Positions 11,493-22,333 of a stretch of 49,336 nucleotides of DNA are shown here, one piece after another. A program made the position numbers and the translations under genes. The stretch spans positions 422,764 to 472,099 of the forward strand of contig CACRSC010000016.1 of the NCBI GenBank assembly GCA_902651635.1. Reading direction: 5' to 3'. This DNA comes from Mastigamoeba balamuthi (Eukaryota > Evosea > Mastigamoebida > Mastigamoebidae). Positions within the stretch are counted from its first letter, which is position 1. Each line of letters opens with the position of its first letter. The notes beneath the pieces were generated by a model. It ran no database searches, had not been told where the DNA came from, and worked only from the letters and a program-made list of their open reading frames with translations.

Positions 11493-12917
11493 TCAGGGCA
11501 CCTCGCGGCCCCTGGAGGCCACGTCGCGCCTCAGGTCCTCCCAGGTCAGCGCCTCGAGCGTCTCGGAGGCCACGAGGCACGTGCCGGGGTCCGCTGCGCA
11601 CTGCAGGCGCTGCGCCTTGTTGACAGTCGAGCCCCAGATGTCCAGCGAGCAGTAGCGCGATGGCTTGGCGATGCAGAGCTTGCCGGTGCAGACGCCCACG
11701 CGGACCTGGACGCCGGAGCCCGTCTCCCTGTTGTAGCTGCGCACGATCTGGAGCGCCGCCAGGGCGAAGCCGAGCGCGCGGTCCGCGTGGGCAGCGTCGC
11801 AGCCCGGCAGCGCGGGGCTCCCGACGACGAGCACGCAGTCGCCCATGGCCTTGATGCACCGCAGCCGCAGGCCCTCGGCAGACGCGGCCCAGCGCGAGAT
11901 GAGCGATCCCGCGAGGCGCGCGACGAAGGCGGCTTCGTGGCGGCTGCAGAGCTCCGTGAAGGCGACGATGTCGATGATGGCGACGCTGGCGACGGGCAGC
12001 ACCAGCGCGCTGTCGATGAACACGGGGTCCGCCGCGCACGGGGTCTCTCTCTGGGCGAGCCACGTCGCGGCGATGGCCGCCAGGCGCTCGACCAGCCTGC
12101 TCATCTTGGCGCTGGCCATCGTGCCCGCCGTGGCGCTCCAGCGGACGCTGACGTACGCGGCGCCGGTCGGGGTGGGGAAGCAGCGCTCGCGGCAGACGGC
12201 GGGGCACGCGGCGGCCTCGGGCGACGCCCACGACGCGCGCACGCCGCCCACGGAGACCGAGGCCGCGACGGCACCCGTGGCCTGGGCAAAGGCCGCGACG
12301 AGGAGCGCGAGGTCGCTGTCGGGAGGGTCGACGCGGCCCTCGACGCGCAGCCCCGCGAGCGGGCCCAGCGGGACGCGGGGGCGCGCGCGGTTGACGATGT
12401 GGCCGCGGACGATGCCGACCGTGTGCGTGTCGCAGAGGTCGAGGACGAGCTGCAGGTCCGCGACGTCCCCGAGGCCGTAGGCGCAGACGACGACGGCGCG
12501 CATCATCGGCGCCAGGATGTCGCAGACCGTCTCCGTCACCATGTCGGGGCTCCACGAGCAGTCGGCGATCACTCGTATGCCTGCGGGCCCGGCGTAGCTC
12601 TCCAGCTCCGCCAGCGCCGCCAGCGGCGTTAGCGACCCCCTTCGGACTTGGTTTGTTAGGTCTACGGTTACAATCCTCAGTGAATCGGCGAACCTCGCAG
12701 AGGGCGAAACGGCGGTGGGGTCGAGCCACAGGATAGAGGCGGGGCGCGGGAGGGCCTTCTCGACCTCGGCGCGCAGGTGCGGGCCCGCGACGACGGCGCA
12801 GAGGGAGCCCTCGTTGATGCCTTCGATAATGAAGGGCGTGAACAGTTCCGCGAGGTCTGGCGGGAGGCGTTGAGGGCGGGGGCGGGGGAGGGCGATCGCA
12901 GCATCGCGCTCGCTCAC
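11493..12917 (-). CDS. MEDS-domain sensor fused to a class III cyclase
   Basis: One open frame of 474 aa from ATG 12917. Residues about 20-175 resemble the MEDS (DcmR-type) sensory domain of bacteria and archaea: LAELFTPFIIEGINEGSLCAVVAG, IRVIADCSWSP, then VVVCAYGLGD and LCDTHTVGIVRGHIVNR. The middle (about 180-300) is an unassigned linker or decayed GAF-like part. The cyclase domain (about 310-460) has IDIVAFTEL, CIKAMGDC and SLDIWGSTVNKAQRLQ, so the selectivity pair is Lys/Asp, expected for ATP. No membrane segment is visible, so a cytosolic cAMP-forming sensor is inferred. The stretch 12693-12640 is 54 nt, starts GT, ends AG and contains CTAAC, so it could be an in-frame intron. I keep it coding but flag it. 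Confidence 0.8.
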   Translation of the reverse strand: MSERDAAIALPRPRPQRLPPDLAELFTPFIIEGINEGSLCAVVAGPHLRAEVEKALPRPASILWLDPTAVSPSARFADSLRIVTVDLTNQVRRGSLTPLAALAELESYAGPAGIRVIADCSWSPDMVTETVCDILAPMMRAVVVCAYGLGDVADLQLVLDLCDTHTVGIVRGHIVNRARPRVPLGPLAGLRVEGRVDPPDSDLALLVAAFAQATGAVAASVSVGGVRASWASPEAAACPAVCRERCFPTPTGAAYVSVRWSATAGTMASAKMSRLVERLAAIAATWLAQRETPCAADPVFIDSALVLPVASVAIIDIVAFTELCSRHEAAFVARLAGSLISRWAASAEGLRLRCIKAMGDCVLVVGSPALPGCDAAHADRALGFALAALQIVRSYNRETGSGVQVRVGVCTGKLCIAKPSRYCSLDIWGSTVNKAQRLQCAADPGTCLVASETLEALTWEDLRRDVASRGREVP

Positions 12918-13356
12918 TGGACGTCACCGTGAAAACGTGGATTCCCTGGGAGAGCTCTGGAAGCTCGGGCCACCCCGTACGGAGAATCATGGCGGCGCAA
13001 GGAAGCTGATTGTTGTCTAAGGGAGTTATAATGTGTTACGACGGACAGAATCCACAGACTGAGAGCGATTGCAGTGTAGTGGGGCTACATGGTGGACTGG
13101 ACGCGCGTGTGTGTGTGTTGGCGAGAGCAGCCTCGAGCATGCCAGTATGCAGGTTGACGAACCAGCATCGGACACAACAGGAACAGAATAGCGTACAGCA
13201 GCCAGTTGCGGAAACGTCCTCGAAACACGTGGGATGTGGGGATGCGCAGTGTGGTTGGGAGGTCTCCCCCACAACGGGACGTCAGCAAAAGAAGGGAAAT
13301 GTGCTCTTGTGATGTCACCACAATATCTTTCAGTGCCGGAGATACGCGTATCTCAC
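12918..13356. other. Divergent promoter region
   Basis: This lies between the starts of the MEDS-cyclase gene (-) and the armadillo-type gene (+). It ends in the 16-bp palindrome at 13339-13354 just before the downstream ATG. I see no gene in it. Confidence 0.5.
13339..13354. promoter_or_regulatory. 16-bp perfect palindrome next to a start codon
   Basis: GAGATACGCGTATCTC is a perfect inverted repeat ending 2 bp before the ATG at 13357. Its 12-bp core, GATACGCGTATC, recurs at 33947-33958 between the divergent F-box and Sel1 genes. The location near two starts suggests a transcription-factor site or start-region element; this is inference. Confidence 0.4.
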
Positions 13357-15326
13357 ATGTCGGAGCACCCGAACGGCGCCGCCGCGCAGTCAGCAAAGAC
13401 CACGCCGTCCCAGCAGCCGCCCGCGTCCCCCGCAGCGGCCGCCACGCGCATCACCGCGGGCATCGCCGAGGGTGCGCCCCGCTCGCCGCGCGCGCCCTGC
13501 CTCCCCCCGGAAAGATCCGGGTATCTTCACCCCGCTGATATCTTCCCTGTACGCAGGGGCGCCCAACTACGGCTCGTTCAGCCGGGCGCCGCTGACAGCG
13601 CCGTCGCGTGCGCCTATGGGGCGGCACCCCCTGGAGACGCTGAACCGGCGTGTGCTGGGCGCGCTGACGTCGGGGATGGAGGCGCACGTGGCGTGGGCGC
13701 TGCGTGTGCTGGCGGCGCGCAGCCACCACAACGAGGTCTACCTCGGCCACGCCCCGGGGCTCCTCGCAGCCCTCTTCGACCGCGCGGGCGACGCCGGGGG
13801 CTGCGGGGCCTCGGGGGCTGCCGGTGCCCGCGGCAGGGCGCAGGGGGCGCAGAAGAAGCCCTACGGCACAGCCCCCGCACGCCTGGGCTCCTCCCTCGGC
13901 CCCGACAGGTCCCCCTCCCCCCTCGACTCCTTGGCCCTCTGCTTGGCTCCGCTGGGCCCCGCCCTCTGCTGGCGGTCCCTGTGCTCTGGTGGCCCTGCAG
14001 AGGCTGCGGGCGTTGTCTGAGTGGCTCGAGTTCTGCCCTGCTCCTGTTCTCTCTCTCTCTCTCTCTTCCCCTCTTCTCTGTTGAGTGCTGCGTTGCTGTT
14101 GTGCTTTGTGGCGCTGTGTTCCTCTGCTGTTCGACGTGATTGGTCTCTCGCCCTGGGAGGGCATCTGTGCTGCCCCACTGTAGTAGTGCTCTTCTGTTGT
14201 GTTCTGCGCTCTTCTCAATGGTCTGTTCTTTCTGCTCTGCTTTTCTCTCTACCTTACATCCCTTTGTTTGGCTTGGCGTCTCTCGACACAGTCTCTTCCC
14301 TTCTCTTGCCGCCAGCGTGTGCTCCTCGGTCGCTCACCGCTTCCCTCACCGGCGTGCGTGCTGCTGCAGGGTGCTCTGCATCGAGGACAAGGCCGAGACC
14401 GCCGCGGTCATCCTGCGCAACCTCTCGTTCCTGCAGGACAACGCGCAGGAGATGGCCGAGAACAAGCACGTCTGCGAGTGGGTCGTCCAGTCGCTGCTCT
14501 CGTGCACGCCGCACAACGCCCGCGGCGCCGTCACCGTCTTTGCCAACTGCGCGGCCTTCATGCGCCTCGACGCCAAGCGCTGCGCCGCCGCCATCGAGAG
14601 GGCCACGGCGCTCCTCGACTGCGACGACCCGCTCGTCGTCTCCGAGTCGCTGCGGGCCCTCGCGCACCTCGCCGGCGTCCTCGACAACACGCCCGCGTTC
14701 CTCTCGGCAGACGTCTCGCTCTACAAGGCGCGCCGCAGTTCCCCCCTCCTTTCCGCCATGTGTGGGCTCTGCGCTGTGCGAGGCCACAAGACTACGTTTC
14801 TGTTCAGCTTTCAGTTGAACTCGGCGCTATGTGCTCAATGAATTCCTTGTCCGCAAATTTGTCGATTTTATCCACTGAAGTCAATTGGTAACGGAGTCCC
14901 GTCTTTGTCCGCATTTTGGGCCACTTCTGAAACGCCATGCAGAGAGCGGCGAGGGTCGTGGTGGAGGGTGGCCCTGCGCTGCAGGACTCTGCGGTGCTGC
15001 TGGTGAGCAACATGGCGCAGCACTCGCGCGAGCGCAGGCTGGCGCTGGCCGAGGAGCCGCTGCTGCTGCGCCAGCTGGTCTCTGTGCTGCCCGAGACGTA
15101 CAGCCTCGACGAGTCTGTCTCGCACGCGTCGCTGGCGCTGCACGTGGCGCCCGAGAGCAGGTGCCTGGGCGCCGTGGGGGCGCTGCTGAGGCTCGCTGTG
15201 GAGCCCGAGGTCCGCGACGCCCTCGCCGTCTACGAGCCCTACTTCCTCCTGCTCGCTGCCGCCGAGAGCCCGCTCTCGCCGCTGCTCTCGCAGCTCATCC
15301 TCGCGTGCAACCCCAACCCCTCGTGA
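13357..15326 (+). CDS. Armadillo-type protein, possibly a SWI/SNF (Rsc9/ARID2-like) subunit
   Basis: Exons 13357-13471, 13557-13908, 14370-14727 and 14943-15326 join in phase to 402 aa. After a low-complexity Ala/Pro/Gln start comes RRVLGALTSGMEAHVAWALR with HAPGLLAALFDRA. This resembles the first conserved helices of the armadillo-like part of Rsc9/ARID-family remodelling subunits (a gene-scale serine/glycine-rich segment follows). Later parts are helical repeats (AETAAVILRNLSFLQDNAQ, ALQDSAVLLVSNMAQHSRE). No ARID DNA-binding domain is visible, so the SWI/SNF assignment is tentative; a generic armadillo protein is the fallback. The second intron is 461 nt with a CT-rich centre. The third begins with GC (TACAAG/GCGCGC), and only this donor keeps phase with the AGA acceptor side. 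Confidence 0.7.
14728..14942 (+). other. GC-AG intron in the armadillo-type gene
   Basis: Donor TACAAG/GCGCGC, acceptor GCCATGCAG/AGAGCG, 215 nt, phase 0 on both sides. The first GT downstream would be out of phase with the acceptor. Confidence 0.65.
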
Positions 15327-16544
15327 GCCCTCGGCCCGTATCGACCGGAGTCTCTCTTAGAGTTTTTTTTTGCGGACGAACGCGGTGCCGAGTGAAACAG
15401 CGGCCTCACAATCTGCGACAATTGCTTCCCTCTTATGCTGAGCCCGTGACTCCGCTTGCTGTATTGATACGCCAAATGCTCGCAGCGCAGCTGCGGAACC
15501 AAAAATGTGGGATGGGTGGGACCTGGGGGCCTGGGAGTTCGTCGGGACCCTCAGAGGACTGAGCGAGTCGAGTTCCGAGGAAGGACAGTTTACTGTCAAG
15601 ATGACTTCCCGGGGCACCGTCGTGTCGTGATGGTGCCTCGCACCATGCTAGGGAGGGGAACGGCGGCTTCGGGACGGCCCAGATGTCGTAGTGGTGGAGG
15701 ATGCGCTGCTGGACGAACGGAAGAGCTAGAGGGTGGTTTGCGCTTCGGGACGCCCAGAACTGCAAGTGGGTAGCGTGCGCTTCTGGTCGAGTAGAGGTAG
15801 AGGGGAGGGCTGCGTCATTCCGTTGAGAGTCCCGGAAGACGCCACCAGATTACTTTATCCCGCTGGTCGCACTGATGAAGCGGGTAGAAATGTGCGGTAC
15901 AGTACTATTATGGGAGAAGCATGCAACCACTATCCCCCAAGACAAAATTGGGTGTCTTTGCCGGGTTTCTCCACAGAGGTCTGCCGCTCCTCCCTTGCCG
16001 TCCCGCACCCCTTCACCCTTCCGCGAACAGCCCCTCCCCCATCTTCCCACAGCCTATCTGTGCGCGGCGCGTCTCGGCGTCGCCTCAGCGTTGACTCAAA
16101 GTAAATTCGTCCGCGACATCTCGAATGTTCGCGGCCGTGTCAGCAACGTAGCTACATCCCCTCGCTCGGCGGCAGGCAGATGCCCACACCCCCCTCCCTC
16201 CACTGCACAGGCAGAGCGGTTCGCCCTCGGGTGACTTGGACCGCCCGCACAGAACCAGAAAAGGAAGGTTGGCGTATCACAACAATTGATTGCCCTCTTC
16301 ACCCGCGCTCTGTCTACGCCCTCACCCCCCCCCCCCTCGGTATCCCCACCAGCCGGCACCCCCACGCCCGCCCGCCCCGCCTCTGCGACCGCACACCGCC
16401 CGTCGTGCCCCCCGGCGCCTCAAGAATCTCCAGATATTCCAAACAGAGAAATCTCCTCGAAATCCCGCCTTGCCTGCCGCCGCGCCTGCGTCATCCGCTT
16501 CTTCAGATTCCTCTCGCGCGGAGAACCGACGCCCGGGGGACGCG
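15327..16544. other. Long intergenic region
   Basis: About 1.2 kb between the armadillo-type gene and the peptide transporter. It contains a poly-C tract near 16326-16337 and CT-rich DNA before the transporter start. Open frames here are short and unlike coding neighbours; I support no gene. Confidence 0.5.
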
Positions 16545-18445
16545 ATGCTGAGCTGCCTGGGCGACGCCCCGGCCGCGTCCAAGCGGCGCGCGGCGGCAGC
16601 GAGCCTGGTGGCGCTGGGTGCGGCGCTGGCGGCGGTGACCAGCGCGGTGGACGAGGTGAGCGGCGCCTTCTTTGCCGAGCAGGCGGGCCTCGCGCACGCA
16701 CAGGCGGCCGCCGCGGCCTCCCTCGCCCTCGCCGTCAACTACGGCGCCGCCGTCGCAGGGGGCGTGCTGGCAGACACGGCCCTCGCGGCCTACGGGTCCG
16801 TCGTGCTCGCCAGGTGCGCCCAGAGGGCCGGTGGGGGCGCGTCGCTCGGTTTTTTCGTCGCCGCAGCAGGCGGGTGGGTTTTCAAGATGAATTGTCCGAT
16901 CAGATTCCTCCGCCCCGTTGTGTGATTTCTGCTGCGCTGGGATCTGGAATCCGGAAATGGCGCGCGTGATCTGTGCCGGGTTGGTGTGCCCCCCGTGCTG
17001 TCATTTCTAACCCCGTCACAACGTCATATGTCTTCTCAGCGTGCTTGCCTGTTTCGCGCTGGATTCCGGATTATCGCACGTATGAATCCAGGGATACTAC
17101 TGTGATATCTTCTGGATTCCGAAAAATCTGACGATCTGGGCCCCTCCCTGTACTGCACAACAGCACGTTCCTGAGCTTTGGTCTCGCGGTGCTGCTGGCG
17201 GGCTCGGTCGTGCTCCCCGTGCTGGGCGCCTCGTCCGCCAGCTCGGGCCTCTCGTCCTCTGCGCTCGCTGCGCCCGACTCGGGCCCCGGGGGCCGCGCCC
17301 TGTCGCTGGCCGCGTTCTTCCTGACGCTGGCCGGCACGGGCGGCCTGCGCCCCTGCGTCGTCTCTCTGCTCGGCGACCAGTACCCCGCGGCCCTGGCCCC
17401 GCGCCGCAGCGAGCTCTTCGTGCACCTGTACACGGCGTTCCAGCTGGGGGCGCTGGCCATCAGCCTCTCGTTCCCGCTGCTCCGGGCTGCCGGCCACGAG
17501 CGCCCCTGGGTCGTCTTCGCCCTCTGCCTCGCCGTCGTCGAGTGGCCCCTCGCCGTCTTCCTCTCGTGCCGCGACACCTTCGTCCACGTGCCCCCGGACC
17601 CTCGCACCCTCGCAGGCCTCCTCCCGCGACGCCAGCGGGGCTGCGCATCTGGCGAGTCTGCAGCGCTTCTGCTCAACGCCTGCGCGGGGCCCGGGGGCGA
17701 GCGCGGGGGCGCCCGGCGGGACAGGAGGGCCGCGCGGGGCCTGCTGGCGCTGGCGGTGCCCAGCGTGTGCTTCTGGGGCGTCTACTACCAGAACTACAGC
17801 GGCTGGGTCGCCCAGGCCCAGCGCATGCGCCGCTCGCTGGGCCCCGGCGGCTGGGAGCTGCCCGCCCGCGAGGTCGTCGCGCTCAACAACGCGCTCAACG
17901 TCGTGCTCGTCCCGCTGGCGCACTTTGCGGTGCTGCCGGCGCTGCGCAGGCGCCTGGGCCTCGCGCTGGGCCCCGTCGCGCGGATGACCGCGGGCTTCGC
18001 GCTGGGCGCCCTGGCCGCGGCGCTGGCGGGGGCCGTGCAGGCGGTGCTGGCCGTGCGCAGCGTCCACGTCGCGTGGATCGTCCCGCAGTACGTGGCGCTC
18101 AGCGCCAGCGAGGCGCTGCTGGCCGTGACGGCCTACGACGTGGCCTACTCGCGGGCGCCGGCCCACACGAGGGCGACGGCCGTGTCGGTGTGGCTGGCGA
18201 CGGTGGCGCTGGGCCGGGGCCTCACGGCGCTCGTCGACCTGCTGCCCCTGCCCGACGGTGCTCTCGTTCACGTGGGCCGCCTTCGCGCTGCTCGTCGCGC
18301 TGGCCTTCCCGCCACTGGCCCGCTGGGCCCTCCGAGACAACGGTGGCGACGACGACTGCGAGGCAGCGCCAGCGCCAGCGCCACCGCGGCGCGTGCGGCC
18401 GGGACGACGCGCGCGCAGCAGCGAGCAAGCAGTGTAAAGAGATGA
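16545..18445 (+). CDS. POT/PTR-family proton-coupled peptide transporter with a late frameshift
   Basis: Exons 16545-16813 and 17164-18445 (intron 350 nt, phase 2) give about 516 aa as read. Family marks: GGVLADTALAAYGS after the second helix, FFLTLAGTGGLRPCVVSLLG (cf. the POT GxGGxKP region), FWGVYYQNYSGWVAQAQ, and WIVPQYVALSASEALLAVTA followed by RAPAHTRATAVSVWL. The expected ExxER motif of helix 1 is not recognisable (VDEVSGAFFAE), so proton coupling may differ. At 18251-18260 the sequence CCCGACGGTG lacks two bases compared with the copy at 24650 (CCCGACGTGGTG). This shifts the last ~60 codons out of the frame used by both other copies, where the final helix and DDDCEAAPAPA tail would end at TAA 18435. 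It is either a recent lesion or an assembly error. Confidence 0.8.
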
Positions 18446-19700
18446 GCAGCGAGGAGAGTGTGCGCGTGCGTGTGCGTGCGTGTGTGCCACAGGCCTCAAG
18501 AGCTCAGGGCTGCATTACTCCCTCCCGATAAAAAACAGCGTTTGCGGCAACATGACACTGCTCAATCAATGAAAAACAGTGCGAAAAATCCCCTGATCAG
18601 TTACCTTCCTTGCATTTGGTCAGGGCTTGAGGGATCATGTAGTGGCATATCTTGGGACTTAATTGCTTCTGGTCCGCAATTCCTTCTGGAATCTACTGGC
18701 AGATATACGCCGCCAGGGAGAGAAACAGCTATTTCATTTGTGGCATAATATCTTCTTACTCAGTATTTTGAAAACCGCGAACCGTTTGCGGTGCAGCAGG
18801 GGCCCTCGCACCGTGCTGCCTGTAATTGTGAGAAGGAAGAGGACCTGTACCCGGCTCTTCATTTCATGCATCATACTGGTCGAAACTGATCACGGTGATG
18901 CTCCAGAACAGTTTCAATTCATGTTCATTATTGATACTCCTTTGCAGGAAATCTGGCAGTCGAACTGAAACAGTAGCAAAGTTTCAAGAAATCGAGATCA
19001 ACATTTCGTACTTGTTTCACCTTCATTGCCGGATTTCATTAATGTTATGTGGATGCCTCTCTCCAGCGAGAACAAACTACAGAGGCAGGAGGCAGGATGA
19101 AGAAATGCAGCCAAAAGAGCTGCACATAGGGGTCCTCGTTCTGTTGAGGGATTCCTGGAAACAAAAAGCACATTCTCCTAGTGTTAACTGCATCAGGACC
19201 CTTCCTCTGAGGTTCTTTCCAAAAGACAGAGACCAACAGATCAAAGGCCCAAGAGAAGGTAAGAACTGATTTTTGAATGTGCAATTACTAATTCTAACAA
19301 AGCCAACAAGAGGACGACCAGAGGCTTCAATCACACAACTCTTATCCTGCAGTCTGGGACACATTGTATCAGACCTTGAGGAGCAGGCAACTCAACTTGA
19401 TCATGATAATTCAGCATATATTCTGAAGGCATAATAATTCTATGTAATTGATTTTACCAAGAAACATACAGTATCTCTATGAGAAGTGGAACATTAGAGG
19501 AAGTGAAAACCCCTTGGGGGTTTTTCATATGCTAATTCCTACTTCTCTGGAGGAGACCACAATCTCAGAGCAGGGCACTTCTGAATATCATTAACTACAC
19601 CATCTTCCATGAAACTGCAGAAATCAAGTTGTATGACTTGGATTTCGTAGTTTTGGATCTTAAGGATGACAAGTGGTATCACTTTAACTGAATGGTTCAG
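18446..19700. other. AT-richer island, left part, no gene supported
   Basis: Base composition drops sharply after the transporter 3' flank (about 18540). Open frames are short, with no family resemblance and no paired splice signals I trust. Confidence 0.5.
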
Positions 19701-19844
19701 ACTTCAAGCACGTGGAAGTACACATTCCTGGGAATTCAGTCTCTGTGAAAAAAGATCTAGAAATAAAAAATCGAAAATCATCGTTTCCCATTCCGCTACC
19801 AGTGAGGGATAAGCCCTTGTGGGCCAGTGGCATTGGGGAGGGGG

Positions 19845-19915
19845 GGTTACGGTGGGTGGTGTGTTTGGGGGGGGGGGGGGGGTCATGTGTGTTGTGTGGC
19901 CTGGGGGGGGGGGGG
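19845..19915. repeat. Poly-G tracts and a 20-bp sequence shared with 45875
   Basis: Runs of 16 G (19867-19882) and 13 G (19903-19915) flank a GT-rich stretch. The 20-mer GGTTACGGTGGGTGGTGTGT at 19845-19864 occurs as its reverse complement at 45875-45894, suggesting a dispersed repeat, perhaps related to the 3' end of the adjoining LINE. Confidence 0.5.
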
Positions 19916-20955
19916 TTGCGTCCAGGAGTGTTCCGGGAAAACTGGTTCCAGAACCGCGTTCTGTTTTTGTTTCCTCACTTTGTCCATATACTTGTTAAAC
20001 ATGCTGATTATAGTGTGGTTTCTGTCAATGTTCAGGGTACGTTGGCGTTTGATGACTTTCATAATGACAGCATTGTCTGGTGCTGAGATATTGGGTATAT
20101 CTGGTGTGTTCCTTTTGTGGGTGGGAGGTGGCACTATTTGGGGCGTAGCTGGTGGTGTGGTTGTATTGGCCTGGTGGTGTGTTATTGGGGCTGTGTGCAG
20201 CGGTTTCTTTGGCTGGGGCAGGTTAGGTGCGATGGGCACTTGTGGTATATCCTTGTATTGCATTTTGTCCAGTGTTGGCTCTATGACCTACCACGTTGTC
20301 TCGTGGGTGGTCTGGGACGTTTTGCAGAGCGAGTGGTGTCTGGGCAGTTAAAGGGGGTTTTGATAGTATCACCTGGTATCTGTCTTTTTTGTGCTTCATA
20401 TGCCTTTTGGTTATCTGTATGGCTCATGTCTTCCAGCCAGTCTCGTATGGTGGTGACCCACTCCTTCTGTATTTCTAATTGTTGTTTAGACTGTTGATTC
20501 TTCGCCCAGGTGCCATATGCCAGTGTGTAGTGTATGGGGGTTGCATCTTTGTTTTTGGTGGATTGGGCTAGTGCCCACTGCTTCAGCTCTGTTTGGGGTA
20601 TCCCTATGATTCTGGTGAGTTTAGTGTGCCACTGATTCTGCTGGGGGCAGGTCCATAGATGGTTGGTTAGGGAATTGGCCTTGGTGGTACAGAAGGGGCA
20701 TCTGGAGTCGCAGTTGTGTGGTGGGAATGCCGCCATGAAATCTTCATTGAGACGCAGGAGTATGGATTCAATGTCTGTTTCTGGTATATTTCCGTCTGGT
20801 GTCAGGGCATTGAGCCATTCCAGTGCTTTCTGTGTGTGTTTTATTCTAATTACTTCTGCCAAGTTCCGGAGCCCCAGTTCCCCTTGTCTGGTCAGTGTGA
20901 AAACGTGTTATCGACTTATCATGTTGGTGGGCCCTAGTTTACCTAGAAAAAAGAA
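19883..20955 (-). mobile_element. 5'-truncated, decayed non-LTR retrotransposon (LINE) fragment
   Basis: On the minus strand, the frame that includes 20907-20281 begins with KLGPTNMISR, a TAA at 20908-20910, then LTRQGELGLRNLAEVIRIKH, matching the GGLGL-type C-terminal block of LINE reverse transcriptases. A zinc-knuckle-like CPFCTTKANSLTNHLWTC (CCHC type) follows, as in many LINE C-termini. After 20281 the frame shifts, and a Pro/Gln-rich tail continues at 20263-19883. The catalytic reverse-transcriptase core is missing upstream, consistent with 5' truncation on insertion. The internal stop and frame change show it is inactive. Confidence 0.7.
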
Positions 20956-22333
20956 CTAGAAGGACTTCTCACTATCCCTCTGACTATCACTGCACTGCAC
21001 TTTTGGGCAGATGATGATCTGAAGGTTAAGAACATAATCTTATCAATCAGAAGAGCTGAAGGTGCACTTTTCCTTTCAATAATGGTAACATTGATGCAGA
21101 ATCAAATCTGGCAGGAGTATTAGAGAAATATCAGAGGTTTATTCGACCTCTATGACCCATGCCATGGTCATTCAGTGTGTGATGGGCCTTTTGGGCAGGG
21201 AAAGCAGGAATATGTTTTTGCTAACATACTAAAAATATAATAGAAGCTTCGAAAGGCCTTTGCAGGAAATCTCATTCACACAGAGGAACAGAGAACTACA
21301 GTTGTTGAAGGGTAAGCATGTCTTTTTATTGAATAATTACTATAGAGTTGATAAGAGTTGTTTAGAATGAAGCATATTATTACAGTAATATTGCTTGATA
21401 GAGAGGAGATTGCATTGATTCCAGATCGGGAAATCAGAGGACTTGATGGATGAGTGAAGAGAATCTTTCACTTCGAGTTCTGTGATGATGCTCCAGACAG
21501 TCCTCTTTACTGTAGGAGCTCAGAGGCAGAGGAAGCTCTGTCTGCTGCAGTGATTTCCGATAAAAATTGATTGATTTAATACAATATTAAGTTTAAATTC
21601 ATTTTTGTTCTTTTCTCGCAGAATTGGTTATATTAAAATGAAATCCAAAGGAATCACCGAAATACCTGAAACCCTGACAGAAATCGTTTTTGGCAGTTCT
21701 TAAGCAATGAAGAAAGTGTATGGTATTCTGCATCAGGCATGAGTGCTTCATTGCCGCACAGAGAGCTATCTGCCCTGAGCCACAACATTCAGTGCACTAG
21801 TCAAGCAGCCAGAAACTGTAAGCAACAGCAAGCAGAGAAGTACTTATGGCTTTTTTACCACAGTTCCTTGCTTGCCTTCCAGGTATGCAAGTGGGGCAAC
21901 AGACTCCCAAACGAACTCCAGGAAGCAAAAGTGAGGCTTAATGCCGAAAGGATGCTCACTGGGCACATGCAGAGAAGGGCAGTATCGCCTAGCTTTCTGA
22001 GGACAATGTTGACATTTGGCAGCAGTGGTACACTTTCAGGCCTGATCCCTTATTTGTTTCAAATGATCTTCAGAGCACGAACTAGGAGTGGTGAATGACC
22101 ACGTGGCATTCCAAGAGAAACCGCTAGATGGTTTTCTGGCTCACTCTGCTGCACTAGGTCGTGGCTGCCATGCAGGGTACGAGACCTGGGCTAGCCTGGG
22201 GCTTCTTCGTAGTGACTACTACCTATGATATGGAAACACCATACTGTTATTCAAGCGATTTCACCCCTCTTCAAGACCACAAATACACCAGAACATCAAA
22301 CAAAACTGTTCTTCATTACTGATTGTGATTTGT
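20956..22333. other. AT-richer island, middle part, no gene supported
   Basis: About 1.4 kb between the LINE fragment and the orphan gene. The open frame at 21739-22098 has no recognisable features; I do not call it. Confidence 0.5.

Noticed and set aside
13909-14369. Open frames in the CT-rich stretch
   Set aside because: They lie within the intron defined by matching phase-2 donor and acceptor of the armadillo-type gene.
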